Positions 18,742 to 27,876 of a stretch of 64,000 nt of DNA are shown here, piece after piece. Within the stretch, counting starts at the first letter, position 1. Every line of letters starts with the position of its first letter. Below the pieces are notes generated by a model, which saw only the letters and a program-made list of their open reading frames with translations, did not search any database and was not told where the DNA came from. Source of the stretch: Brasilonema sennae CENA114 (lineage in GTDB: Bacteria > Cyanobacteriota > Cyanobacteriia > Cyanobacteriales > Nostocaceae); contig NZ_CP030118.1 of NCBI RefSeq assembly GCF_006968745.1, forward strand, positions 2,306,654 to 2,370,653, written 5' to 3'. Both the position numbers and the translations under genes were made by a program.

Positions 18742-21700
18742 CTAATTCGCTTGCACTTGGGCGTTCAATATTTTAGTAATGCGATCGCGTGTTTCTAGCA
18801 AATGTGCCTTGGTGTACTCATCATTTGAACTCAGTTCATCCAGCTTTTCATTTAGTTGTTTGAGTTTATACCAAGCGATCGTACGAGCATCTTCTGGGAC
18901 ACGTTCTTTACGTAAAACCATCGCAGTCAATTTGTCAACATATTGCCGCTGCAAGCCTCTACGCAAACTGGAAATGACGATGGGCTTGCCATTTGGTTTA
19001 ACGACCTCAGTCCAAATATCGTTTTGTAATGTATCAAATAGTTCTGGTAGAGTTAGGGCTTGATCGCGACCAGTTTTGAGTTCGATATCCTTGAGACGGG
19101 AGAGGCGATCGCCTGACAGCAAATCCCACAACACTGAACTCTGCATATACAATACCCAATCATGAATTGGAAAGTCCAAACGACCAACCCGAGGAGAACT
19201 CCCCCAATGTCGCCAACGCGAAGGTGCTAATTTATTGAGCAATTCTGGGGGAAAACTCAGAGCATCTTCAGCGAATACATACTTTTGTACAAGGTCTAAC
19301 GCCTGCCGTTGTTCTTGTACAGGCACAGGTTTAAATGGTAATTTTCCTTGAGGATCACCAGGTTGAACCCTGTAGAAAGACTGTCCACCAATGTATTTTG
19401 TAATATAGTAAATATTTTTAAAATACTGGTCTAAGACTGTACCAAACTGTTCCTTTACATCGCTGAAAGTTTCGCCAGACAAGAGGTCAACCTTGTTGAG
19501 ACGTTGCCACATAACCAAGGCATTATCCAACTGCCAATGAGAGTAAATCAGCACATTATTGCTGTTATCCCATGCGTTAACAGTTGGGTCAAGGTCAAAC
19601 ATATCTTCATCTGTGGAATAACTGAACTCAGGTTTGTCAGATTGCTGAGCAATTTTATCCAAAAATGGTTTTTCTGCTGCAGGAGTTGCGGCTGGAATTG
19701 GTGCGTATCCGTATTGAATTGCCCACTCATCATAAGGTCCGATCATCTTAGGGAAATAATCTCCCTGCTTAGTACCTCGGGGTGAAAGATTTGGTGGAAT
19801 ATAGTCCATCACTGACGAAATCATACCCTTACGGCGAGTGATATCCGGATTGTTGATCTCTTGGGGAGTAAGCATTGTACTACCACGGAAGTTATGCCTC
19901 AACCCCAAGGTGTGTCCCACTTCATGTGCAATAATTAAGCGTAAATATTGATGAATATAATCTTTCATTTGCTCACGACTTGGCGGGCTGTTTTGCAACA
20001 GCTTCATTGACAGTGAACCGTAAGCAAATTGGTTAGCAGCTTCCATACCATAGCAAAGGTCATACTGACCTGCCAGTTTTGATAAACGACTCGCTAACCC
20101 CTCCATTTCCATACTCTGTGCGGAAGTGTCGCTACTTTCTGCCTCTGTTCTATTGGTGCAAATCAGGTTATTTTGCATCAACGTAGATAGCGACCTCTGA
20201 TTTTGTGTTTGGTTGAACTGTCCAACTCTAGAATAATCACTCTTGAGTGCCCGGATAAAGCTACCATCTACCAGAATGTCTGCAGCTAAGATTTCTCCAG
20301 TCAATGGGTTAACACGGGATGGTCCCATCGCAAAATATCCATCTACTGTGTTAATCCAGCGAATTGTGTTGTAGCGTATATCTGCTGGATCCCATGTTGC
20401 ATTATCCGGCATTTGCTGTACTTGAATCGCATCTTTGAATCCTGCTTTTTCAAAGGCTTTATTCCACAGCAGCACACCTTCTTTGATTGCATCGCGGTAT
20501 TCTAGGGGTACTGCGTTATCAATCCAGAAGATAATTGGTTTTTTCGGTGGAGAAAGGGGTGCGCTAGGGTTTTGCTTTTCTAAATTCCAACGGTTGATGT
20601 AGCGGACAAATGGATCTCTGTGCTCATCGTTAGATATATCTTGGTAGGCGGTGATAAAATAGCCAACACGCTCATCGGCTAAACGCGGTCGATAATTGTT
20701 TTCGCTAAGTTGGGACAGACTATAGTGAACGCGCAAGCTAAAGCCTCGAAGGTCTGCTAGTGTACCACCAAAACGGAGTTTATCACTATTGGCACGAGTG
20801 TTAGTGAAGTTCAACACCGACTCAATTTCCATATTTAGGGGAAAAGCTTTAGCAGTCCCAAAATAGGATTTATCTGTCGCTGGCGCAACTCCTAAACTAA
20901 GAGATAATCCAGCTAAATCTGTTAGTAGTAGATCTCCCAAGTCGATGAGAATTGTTTTGCGTACTGGATGAATACTTTTAATGGATATTGAGTAGAGAAC
21001 TGAGTCACTAAAAGATCGGGCGAGCGATCGCTGTTGTGGATCTCCTTCACGTGTCCTAAAATTCACATTGCGAACCACAAATTGCAATTTATTATTCACC
21101 CGCTGAAAGTAAAATAAAAAATCGTGCAATGGCATTCCACTGTAGATTCCAGCTTCACCAATCCCAGATTCTAACGTTCCTGTGGCTAAATAATTTTTCT
21201 TGAGTTGTTCTGGTTTTATTTCTAGATAAATTTTATTCTTTTCCTTGTCTCGATACAAATTAAACAGCCCTGGTAGGATTTCAGCATCTTTGACAACTTT
21301 GTCAAACGCCTCTAATTCCTCCTTTTTTGATGGTTTGGCAATAGCCTCAGTTTTTTCTTCTGGCTTAATCGGGTTCTCTGCAATTTTCTCTACTTGTAAA
21401 AAAGGTTGTTCAACTTTTTTATTATCTTCAACAACCCAAGTAAAAGACTCGTGCTGTGCTTCTTGCCTTCCATCAATCACCCAGACTTGCTCTTTTGATA
21501 ACCCCTGTTTCTCAAAAAAAGCAACATTCTCTGATTTTGATTGATGTGAGTGCGATGAGTTAGAGACGAATGAGGGAACAAGAGAAGTTTCCCCTACTCT
21601 GTTACTCTTTTCCTCTTTTGCTGCTCTTTCTTCTTGTCCCTCACTTGCGTTGTCAGCAAAGCGCCCACCTTCAGAGATCTTTAAAGCTTTTGACTGAGCA

Positions 21701-21774
21701 CTAGAAGGTGGTATACCTAAAAATAAACAATAAAACAGAATAACAAAATAAATAATTTTTTTCATCCAATACAT
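18742..21774 (-). CDS. Secreted zinc metalloprotease, DUF5117/DUF4953-type
   Basis: A 1010-residue exported protein. The signal peptide (IIYFVILFYCLFLGIPPSSAQS) is followed by a polar, Glu-rich region (about 30-170). A DUF5117-like domain comes next (PGLFNLYRDKEKNKIYLEI), then the metallopeptidase domain with the zinc motif HEVGHTLGLRH and a downstream Met-turn region (SSVMDY). The extended HExxHxxGxxH signature is that of metzincins. The C-terminus is helical. It probably degrades proteins outside the cytoplasm. It is followed after 8 bases by the lysozyme-like gene. ATG at 21774 or 21765 can start it. Confidence 0.88.
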   Translation of the reverse strand: MYWMKKIIYFVILFYCLFLGIPPSSAQSKALKISEGGRFADNASEGQEERAAKEEKSNRVGETSLVPSFVSNSSHSHQSKSENVAFFEKQGLSKEQVWVIDGRQEAQHESFTWVVEDNKKVEQPFLQVEKIAENPIKPEEKTEAIAKPSKKEELEAFDKVVKDAEILPGLFNLYRDKEKNKIYLEIKPEQLKKNYLATGTLESGIGEAGIYSGMPLHDFLFYFQRVNNKLQFVVRNVNFRTREGDPQQRSLARSFSDSVLYSISIKSIHPVRKTILIDLGDLLLTDLAGLSLSLGVAPATDKSYFGTAKAFPLNMEIESVLNFTNTRANSDKLRFGGTLADLRGFSLRVHYSLSQLSENNYRPRLADERVGYFITAYQDISNDEHRDPFVRYINRWNLEKQNPSAPLSPPKKPIIFWIDNAVPLEYRDAIKEGVLLWNKAFEKAGFKDAIQVQQMPDNATWDPADIRYNTIRWINTVDGYFAMGPSRVNPLTGEILAADILVDGSFIRALKSDYSRVGQFNQTQNQRSLSTLMQNNLICTNRTEAESSDTSAQSMEMEGLASRLSKLAGQYDLCYGMEAANQFAYGSLSMKLLQNSPPSREQMKDYIHQYLRLIIAHEVGHTLGLRHNFRGSTMLTPQEINNPDITRRKGMISSVMDYIPPNLSPRGTKQGDYFPKMIGPYDEWAIQYGYAPIPAATPAAEKPFLDKIAQQSDKPEFSYSTDEDMFDLDPTVNAWDNSNNVLIYSHWQLDNALVMWQRLNKVDLLSGETFSDVKEQFGTVLDQYFKNIYYITKYIGGQSFYRVQPGDPQGKLPFKPVPVQEQRQALDLVQKYVFAEDALSFPPELLNKLAPSRWRHWGSSPRVGRLDFPIHDWVLYMQSSVLWDLLSGDRLSRLKDIELKTGRDQALTLPELFDTLQNDIWTEVVKPNGKPIVISSLRRGLQRQYVDKLTAMVLRKERVPEDARTIAWYKLKQLNEKLDELSSNDEYTKAHLLETRDRITKILNAQVQAN

Positions 21775-22374
21775 ACCCAGTATTGATTCCTATTTTATTT
21801 CCAATATTTGTGTAACAAAGCTAATTCATACTCTCTTTAACTCAGTATTAAGAACTGAACAAATCGTTAACCACTTGCAAGCAGTTACCTGATTCAGTGA
21901 ACTCAGTCAATTATCGATAGGATTATTTAGCTTGGTTGCAATATCTTACGCTAATAGTTTTCCCAACAAAGGCGTTTGTCGCACAGAGTACGTATTATGA
22001 ATTTTTCATGAAACTGCAGATATGAATACCAAAATATGGTAAAATTACATCGAAAAACAACGTCAATATTTTTGAAGTTTGACTTCAAACAACAATTTAA
22101 GTAGTATTGATTCACGCAGTTATTAACTGTCGAGGCATAGAACATGTGTGGAAGTACATGCTACTACTGTGCCTAATAATTGACATCCTGCGCTATAAAA
22201 GCGTTTCGTGGTTACATCGAACAATAACAAGCTAGATAAAAATACGAGACTGACAAACGAGAAACTTTTGTCTACCGCCAAGACGATTGTAAGGGAGCGC
22301 AGACGCGCTCTTGGCGTATCGCAACAGGTTTTGCTCAGAACTGCCCTAGCAATTGACATTATATTTACAAAAAA
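21775..22374. other. Intergenic region between metalloprotease and dnaK ends
   Basis: About 600 bases with no supportable gene. It should hold the promoter of the metalloprotease operon (minus strand). Around 22295-22332 there is a palindrome-rich fragment (GCGCAGACGCGCTC then GGCGTATCGC), similar to small dispersed repeats seen elsewhere in the window. Confidence 0.5.
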
Positions 22375-22406
22375 ATTCCCATCCAAGAATCATTCTGGAT
22401 GGGAAT
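22375..22406 (-). terminator. Rho-independent terminator of dnaK
   Basis: Perfect 11-bp arms ATTCCCATCCA / TGGATGGGAAT with a 10-base loop are followed on the minus strand by TTTTTTGTAAAT. It sits 39 bases past the dnaK stop. A second small hairpin (GGTGGGTAGTACCCACC) lies at 22419-22435 between them. Confidence 0.85.
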
Positions 22407-22444
22407 CTTAATTATCAGGTGGGTAGTACCCACCCGAAGAATGT

Positions 22445-24367
22445 CTACTTAGATTCAGTGAAATCAGCGTCAATCACATCATCACCAGTGCCAGTGCCAG
22501 AAGAGGAGGAAGGACCACCACCAGAGGTGTTAGCGCCAGCGCTTGCAGAAGCTTCAGCACCACCTGCTTGTTGATAGAGATTACTACCAACAGCAAACAG
22601 CGCTTGTTGCAGTTCTGGCATAACCTTCTTAATTTGCTCGTCGTCTTCTTTAGAAACGGCGTCGCGCAGGTCTTTTACTAAACCTTCTACCTTGGTCTTA
22701 TCAGCAGCAGGAACTTTGTCACCTAAATCTTGCAGCTGCTTCTCAGCTTGATATGCCAAAGAGTCGGCTTGGTTCTTGCGGTCGATTTTCTCACGACGGT
22801 CTTTGTCAGTTGAAGCATTTTGTTCAGCTTCTCTAACCATCCGATCAACGTCAGATTTATCCAAGGTTGAAGCACCAGTAATACTGATGGATTGCTCCTT
22901 ACCAGTACCTTTGTCCTTAGCGGTAACGTTGAGAATACCGTTGGCGTCAATATCGAAGACCACCTCAATTTGAGGTACGCCGCGTGGTGCTGGGGGAATT
23001 CCATCTAGACGGAAGGTACCCAAGCTCTTATTGTCGTTTGACATCTCGCGTTCGCCTTGGAGGACGTGAATTTCCACGTTGGTTTGACCATCCACAGCGG
23101 TGGAGAAGACTTCTGACTTCTTGGTAGGAATTGTGGTGTTGCGAGGAATAATCTTGGTCATAACACCGCCTAAGGTTTCTACACCCAAGGACAGTGGTGT
23201 TACGTCTAACAGCAAGATACCAGTAACATCACCACCAAGGACACCTGCTTGAATTGCTGCACCAACTGCCACAACTTCATCAGGGTTAACGCTTTGGTTC
23301 GGGTCTCTACCCAACACCTGCTTCACCACTTGTTGGACTGCAGGAATACGAGTAGAACCACCAACTAAGACAACTTCATCGATATCACTCTTGCTGAGTT
23401 TGGCATCGCGTAGCGCGTTCTCAACAGGAATTCGGCAACGATCAATTAAGTCAGCACAGAGTTCTTCAAACTTTGCGCGAGTCAGCGTTGTATCCAAGTG
23501 CTTGGGACCATCTTGGGTAGCGGTCACAAATGGCAGGTTGATTTCCGCTTGGGTGACGCTAGAAAGTTCAATTTTCGCTTTTTCTCCAGCTTCAGTCAGA
23601 CGTTGTAAAGCTTGTTTGTCTCTGCGGAGGTCAATACCTTCGTCTTTTTGGAACTGTACAGCTAAGAAGTCAACGATTTTCTTGTCGAAGTCGTCACCAC
23701 CAAGGTGAGTATCACCAGAAGTTGCTAACACTTCAAATACACCGTCGCCAACTTCCAGGATCGATACGTCGAATGTACCACCACCAAGGTCAAAGACGAG
23801 AATCGTTTCGTTGCTCTTCTTGTCGAAACCGTATGCCAGAGAAGCAGCGGTAGGTTCGTTGATAATCCGCAGAACTTCAATACCAGCAATCTTACCAGCG
23901 TCTTTGGTCGCTTGCCGTTGGGAGTCGTTGAAGTATGCGGGAACGGTGATCACAGCTTGGGTGACAGTTTCACCAATGTACTTGCTTGCATCTTCTACAA
24001 GCTTGCGGAGAACTTGTGCCGAAATTTCTTCTGGAGCAAAAGGTTTGCCGACTTGCGGACACTCCAGTTTAACGTTTCCGTTGCTGTCGCGCTGAACTTT
24101 GTAAGAAACTTCAGTCGCTTCGTGCGTAATTTCGTCGTATTTACGTCCAATAAAACGTTTTACAGAATAAAAGGTGTTTTCGGGGTTCATCACCGCTTGG
24201 CGTTTGGCGATTTGACCAACCAGGCGATCGCCATTTTTTGCAAACGCAACAACTGAAGGTGTTGTCCGAAAACCTTCCGCGTTAGCAATAACCGTTGGCT
24301 TACCGCCTTCCATAACTGCTACGCAAGAGTTTGTTGTACCTAAGTCAATTCCAACTACTTTTGCCAT
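22445..24367 (-). CDS. dnaK: Molecular chaperone DnaK (Hsp70)
   Basis: 640 residues, complete. The nucleotide-binding domain begins [13 protein letters not shown], with [13 protein letters not shown] and the phosphate-2 motif [10 protein letters not shown]. The substrate-binding domain contains [12 protein letters not shown] and TIPTK. The lid ends in a Gly/Ser-rich tail and an acidic terminus ([11 protein letters not shown]) of the DnaK type. It folds proteins in the cytosol with DnaJ and GrpE, neither of which is adjacent. Cyanobacteria carry several dnaK genes; the C-terminal acidic motif fits the DnaK2-type housekeeping form. Confidence 0.97.
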   Translation of the reverse strand: MAKVVGIDLGTTNSCVAVMEGGKPTVIANAEGFRTTPSVVAFAKNGDRLVGQIAKRQAVMNPENTFYSVKRFIGRKYDEITHEATEVSYKVQRDSNGNVKLECPQVGKPFAPEEISAQVLRKLVEDASKYIGETVTQAVITVPAYFNDSQRQATKDAGKIAGIEVLRIINEPTAASLAYGFDKKSNETILVFDLGGGTFDVSILEVGDGVFEVLATSGDTHLGGDDFDKKIVDFLAVQFQKDEGIDLRRDKQALQRLTEAGEKAKIELSSVTQAEINLPFVTATQDGPKHLDTTLTRAKFEELCADLIDRCRIPVENALRDAKLSKSDIDEVVLVGGSTRIPAVQQVVKQVLGRDPNQSVNPDEVVAVGAAIQAGVLGGDVTGILLLDVTPLSLGVETLGGVMTKIIPRNTTIPTKKSEVFSTAVDGQTNVEIHVLQGEREMSNDNKSLGTFRLDGIPPAPRGVPQIEVVFDIDANGILNVTAKDKGTGKEQSISITGASTLDKSDVDRMVREAEQNASTDKDRREKIDRKNQADSLAYQAEKQLQDLGDKVPAADKTKVEGLVKDLRDAVSKEDDEQIKKVMPELQQALFAVGSNLYQQAGGAEASASAGANTSGGGPSSSSGTGTGDDVIDADFTESK

Positions 24368-24800
24368 TGTAGGTGCTGGCTCCGTATAACTACAAAAGAA
24401 CTACAAAAAATGAATGAGAGTATAAAGGACAAAATTTTTGAACCAACTGGATTTAGAAAGCAGCCAGTTCAGCATGAATACCTTTGGTTTAATTTACTGC
24501 TGATATATATACTGAGCCTGTGTAGCCAGTCAATGAAGGGTGGTTTTCCGAACCTTGGTTAGGGCGGTTAAGCCTCAAAAGTTTTTCTTGTTTGTTCATA
24601 GACTGAATTTGCTTTCACTTTGTCTAATGTATGAGAATTAATACTAGGAGTAATTCGGGTGAACCGTATCGTCAATGTGGTGTTTGCCGTCAAAGCAGTA
24701 CTTTTGCTATCAGTCTTGAGTTATCACAAGCGATTTACTTAGGGCTGTTTTAGCCCACAGCTTAGTAGAATAGAAAAGCTTGTACGCCTCGACATCATAT
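24368..24800. other. Divergent promoter region between dnaK and dus
   Basis: About 430 bases upstream of both genes. I saw no CIRCE-type inverted repeat and no gene. Specific promoter elements could not be assigned with confidence. Confidence 0.4.
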
Positions 24801-25856
24801 ATGGTTACGCTATCTCCTGACCTAAAAGCCAAACTTTCCACTCCTCTAAAAATTGGTTCTTTTGAGGTGAAAAGCCGAGTTCTCCAGTCACCCTTGTCTG
24901 GCGTGACGGATATGGTCTTTCGTCGGCTGGTGCGTCGCTATGCACCTGAGTCGATGATGTACACGGAGATGGTGAACGCAACGGGATTGCACTATGTCAA
25001 ACAGTTGCCGAAAATCATGGAGGTAGACCGCAACGAGCGACCAATTAGTATTCAGTTGTTTGACTGTCGTCCAGATTTTCTGGCAGAAGCAGCAGTAAAA
25101 GCGGTTGAGGAAGGAGCTGATACAGTTGATATCAATATGGGTTGCCCGGTAAATAAAATTACTAAAAATGGTGGGGGTTCTTCGCTGTTACGTCAGCCGG
25201 AAGTCGCTGAGGCAATCGTTAGGGAAGTTGTGAAGGCAGTAGATGTGCCTGTAACAGTGAAAACTCGTATTGGTTGGAGTGACAAGGAAATTACAATTCT
25301 CGACTTTGCCAAGCGGATGCAAGATGCAGGGGCGCAAATGATTACGGTACACGGACGTACCCGGGCCCAAGGTTACAATGGCAATGCCCGTTGGGAATGG
25401 ATTGCTCGCGTTAAGGAAGTTCTTTCTATTCCAGTGATTGGTAATGGGGATATTTTCTCGGTTGAAGCGGCGGTGAAGTGTTTGGAACAAACGGGTGCTG
25501 ACGGGGTGATGTGTTCCCGTGGAACTTTGGGTTATCCGTTTTTGGCAGGAGAAATTGATTACTTCCTGAAAACTGGGGAAGAATTACCATCACCTACACC
25601 AATTCAGCGTTTGGAATGTGCTAAGGAACATTTACAAGCTTTGTACGAATACAAAGGTGAAAGGGGAGTGCGTCAAGCACGTAAGCATATGACATGGTAC
25701 TCGAAAGGCTTTGCGGGTGCTGCTGATTTGCGCGGACAGTTGAGCCTGATAGAGAATGTTCAGCAAGGTGTTGATTTGATTGATAGGGCGATCGCACAGC
25801 TGGCGAATGGGTATGAGCTGATTGAAGAAAATCAGTTGGCGATCAGCGGAGCTTAA
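24801..25856 (+). CDS. dusB: tRNA-dihydrouridine synthase (DusB-type)
   Basis: About 351 residues. It is an FMN enzyme that reduces specific uridines in tRNA D-loops. The TIM-barrel motifs are clear: QSPLSGVTDMVFRRL, the GCPVNKI motif with catalytic Cys, the ITVHGRTRAQ motif and IPVIGNGDI. The C-terminal helical tRNA-binding domain contains RQARKHMTWYSKG. I prefer ATG 24801 (MVTLSPDLK); a TTG at 24780 would add seven residues. Confidence 0.93.
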   Translation: MVTLSPDLKAKLSTPLKIGSFEVKSRVLQSPLSGVTDMVFRRLVRRYAPESMMYTEMVNATGLHYVKQLPKIMEVDRNERPISIQLFDCRPDFLAEAAVKAVEEGADTVDINMGCPVNKITKNGGGSSLLRQPEVAEAIVREVVKAVDVPVTVKTRIGWSDKEITILDFAKRMQDAGAQMITVHGRTRAQGYNGNARWEWIARVKEVLSIPVIGNGDIFSVEAAVKCLEQTGADGVMCSRGTLGYPFLAGEIDYFLKTGEELPSPTPIQRLECAKEHLQALYEYKGERGVRQARKHMTWYSKGFAGAADLRGQLSLIENVQQGVDLIDRAIAQLANGYELIEENQLAISGA

Positions 25857-25915
25857 GCATAAAGGCTTATCGCGCAGTAAGTGATGGAATTGGGTGAGAT
25901 CAAAATCTAAAAAGT

Positions 25916-26125
25916 ATGAAAACTCGCAGCTTTACAGTTATCCTTTATAAGGAAGATGATATGTATATAGCTGAGTGCCCAGAAGTTGGCACAGTAGATC
26001 AAGGAGAAACGATTGAACAGGCGATCGCCGGTTTGAGAGAAGCAACACGGCTTTATTTAGAAGAGTTTCCTTTACCTGAAACATCTCCCAGATTTGTGAC
26101 TAGCATTGAAGTCAGCTATGCCTAA
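25916..26125 (+). CDS. HicB-family antitoxin (second pair)
   Basis: 69 residues of the HicB/UPF0150 fold: FTVILYKEDDMYIAECPEVG...GETIEQAIAGLREATRLYLEEF. It is predicted to neutralise the overlapping HicA toxin. It has no separate DNA-binding domain. Its last 8 bases overlap the toxin's start region. It opens the toxin-antitoxin-rich segment 25916-31203. Confidence 0.88.
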   Translation: MKTRSFTVILYKEDDMYIAECPEVGTVDQGETIEQAIAGLREATRLYLEEFPLPETSPRFVTSIEVSYA

Positions 26126-26345
26126 ATTGCCACGAATCCCAAGTAAAGAAGCGATTCGTGCATTAGAACGTCTGGGGTTTGAACAAGTTCGACAAACTGC
26201 CAGTCATGTCGTGATGAAGAAGGAAACACCAGATGGCGAAATTGGCTGTGTTGTCCCGGTGCATCGGGAACTAAAAGTCGGCACATTGAGCGGTATCCTC
26301 AAGCAAGCGCAAGTCACTACTGAAGAGTTCATTGAGAACCTATGA
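26118..26345 (+). CDS. HicA-family mRNA interferase toxin (second pair)
   Basis: 75 residues from ATG 26118 (MPKLPRIPSKEAIRALERLGF). The HicA motifs are QVRQTASHVVM with the catalytic His, VPVHRELKVGTLSGILKQA and a short C-terminal helix. It cleaves mRNA when unbound by its antitoxin. An upstream in-frame ATG at 26106 lies within the antitoxin gene. Just past its stop the sequence switches to a fragment of an unrelated toxin-antitoxin gene (26350-26392). Confidence 0.88.
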   Translation: MPKLPRIPSKEAIRALERLGFEQVRQTASHVVMKKETPDGEIGCVVPVHRELKVGTLSGILKQAQVTTEEFIENL

Positions 26346-26349
26346 CGTT

Positions 26350-26392
26350 GAGGATGATGTTTCTGCCCAGCTATTCCAAAAATGACATCATC
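26350..26392 (+). pseudogene. Fragment of a DUF104-type antitoxin / MazF-like toxin junction
   Basis: 43 bases match 30858-30900 with three differences. In one frame they encode EDDVSAQLFQK and stop, the end of the antitoxin at 30669. In another they encode PSYSKNDII, the start of the MazF-like toxin, but its ATG is changed to CTG. Nothing else of that pair remains here. It is a leftover from recombination or deletion, squeezed between hicA and a broken DUF433 gene. Confidence 0.75.
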
Positions 26393-26581
26393 CAGCAGCA
26401 AACTCTAAACAAGCAATAATATCTCCTCTGTCAACTCAGGGAAATCATCTAGAATTTTTGCGTGAGACATTCTGGCTGCTAACCAACCCAGAACATCATA
26501 CACAGTGATACGCATTCGTCTGATACAAGGCTTAGCACCGCCTTTACGCGGCTCAATTGTAATAATGTTGCGATAGCTCAT
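26388..26581 (-). pseudogene. DUF433 antitoxin-like gene with frameshift
   Basis: From ATG 26581 the frame reads as a DUF433 protein (ITIEPRKGGAKPCIRRMRITVYDVL...ILDDFPELTEE), a winged-helix type antitoxin of DUF5615 toxins. After LTEE it runs out of frame to a stop at 26405. In the next frame it continues DIIACLEFAAG to a stop at 26390-26388, the normal family ending. One missing base after GAGGAG explains this. No toxin gene follows on the minus strand. Frame longer upstream is repeat sequence and not coding. Confidence 0.7.
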
Positions 26582-26614
26582 AACAAAGCTAATACCAATT
26601 TGAAAAAAGAATGC

Positions 26615-26735
26615 AACACATCGGTTAAACCCCTCCCTACCCTCCCCTTGGCAAGGGGAGCCAGTGCGTTGGGCGGGTTTCCCGACTTGAAGCACCTGGC
26701 GTGAGGGTGCGCGATAGCGCGGGTGGGGTATCTGT
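26615..26735. repeat. Composite dispersed repeat with CTACCCTCCCC / TTTCCCGAC blocks
   Basis: GC-rich, hairpin-prone sequence that includes CCCCTTGGCAAGGGG and GTGCGCGATAGCGCG. Blocks such as GGGTTTCCCGACTTGAAGCACCTG recur with variation at 40364-40396. It is intergenic and carries no gene. Confidence 0.6.
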
Positions 26736-26879
26736 CGCAAACATTTTTTGAATCGGTATAAGTTTACAAAGCTAAGTTTGGTATTCTTACACTAAGTTTA
26801 GTCTAGCCTTGTCGCAAAAACAGTTGTTTGTAGGGCGATAGAGAAAATATATTAACAAGTAATAAGGGAGTGAAACCGT

Positions 26880-27104
26880 ATGTCGGACTTACTTGGAAGA
26901 ATTACAGTTAACCCCAAACAGTGTGGTGGTCGTCCTTGTATCCGGGGCATGAGAATTCGGGTATCAGATGTGCTGGACTTGTTTGCGGCTGGACTGAGTG
27001 CCGAACAGATCCTGGAAGAAATGCCCGATCTTGAGGCGGATGATCTTAAAGCAGCACTTATGTACGCTTCACGCAAGCTCAATCATCCGGTTTTAGTTGC
27101 ATGA
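26880..27104 (+). CDS. DUF433 antitoxin
   Basis: 74 residues, complete. The family pattern is ITVNPKQCGGRPCIRGMRIRVSDVLDL...ILEEMPDLEADDLKAALMYA. DUF433 proteins have a winged helix-turn-helix fold and are cognate antitoxins of PIN-like DUF5615 proteins. A GGGAG site lies about 9 bases before the ATG. Its stop overlaps the next ATG as ATGA. Confidence 0.88.
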   Translation: MSDLLGRITVNPKQCGGRPCIRGMRIRVSDVLDLFAAGLSAEQILEEMPDLEADDLKAALMYASRKLNHPVLVA

Positions 27105-27442
27105 CGACGATCTGGGTAGATGCACATCTTTCACCTGCAATTGCTACTTGGATCACCATCACATTCAGCATAACGGCATTAGCTTTGCGTGATCTTGGAC
27201 TCAGAGATGCCGAAGATGCTGAGATTTTTCAGGCAGCGAAAGCTCAAGGAGTTATCTTGATGACCAAAGACAGCGACTTTGTTGACTTGGTTGATCGTCT
27301 TGGATCACCTCCACAAATAATCTGGTTAACGTGTGGCAATACTTCAAATGCCCGATTGAAAGAGATTTTGAGTGTAACATTGCCAGAAGCACTAAAGCTT
27401 TTGCGATCAGGCGAAGCGTTAGTCGAAATCACTGGGAATTAG
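27101..27442 (+). CDS. DUF5615 PIN-like toxin (putative RNase)
   Basis: 113 residues of the Mut7-C/DUF5615 PIN-like family. Acidic motif residues expected to bind metal are visible: Asp7 in WVDAHLSP, the ALRDLGLRDAEDAEIFQAA helix, and TKDSDFVDL. It is the predicted toxin of the pair and is coupled to the DUF433 gene by a 4-base overlap. Confidence 0.88.
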   Translation: MTTIWVDAHLSPAIATWITITFSITALALRDLGLRDAEDAEIFQAAKAQGVILMTKDSDFVDLVDRLGSPPQIIWLTCGNTSNARLKEILSVTLPEALKLLRSGEALVEITGN

Positions 27443-27463
27443 TGGCGCAGGCTAACAAATCGG

Positions 27464-27718
27464 TTAACTTGAAGTATTCTCTTGTTCTTCTTCTTCTTCT
27501 TCTGCTTCTAAAAGGTCAGTTGCTTTGCTACCTAGCAATCCAAAGATAGCACCGACGCCTGTTTGCCAAGTTGCAGTGCTGTTTTCTAGAACTCGCACCT
27601 GATACTCGGATAATTTAGGTTGAGAAGCTAGCCATAAGGATGTCCCACCAGAAAGGATAGTTAAGGACAGAACAGTGGAGAAGACTAACTGGAAAGCTGA
27701 AACTTTAGAAGTTTTCAT
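27464..27718 (-). CDS. Small membrane protein with acidic tail
   Basis: 84 residues, no family recognised. There is one clear TM or signal segment (about 8-31), a second hydrophobic stretch (VGAIFGLLGSKAT) and a Glu-rich tail (EAEEEEEEQENTSS). The tail is encoded by a TTC/TTCT run at about 27480-27507 on the plus strand. It lies convergent to the DUF5615 gene and divergent from the NACHT gene. It could be a real short protein; the start ATG has no strong ribosome binding site. Confidence 0.5.
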   Translation of the reverse strand: MKTSKVSAFQLVFSTVLSLTILSGGTSLWLASQPKLSEYQVRVLENSTATWQTGVGAIFGLLGSKATDLLEAEEEEEEQENTSS

Positions 27719-27876
27719 TGTTAATTTTTTTTGTTTTGGTTTACAGTTTCCATGTTCTGGTAAATCCCTCTAAAGTTCAGTCTGAGCAAGGCTTTCATTC
27801 ACTATGAGTTTGGAATGAGTTCAATATGACTTTTGTGTGTAAACGCTAAAATGATGACAAATCTTGTGGTTGAGGT

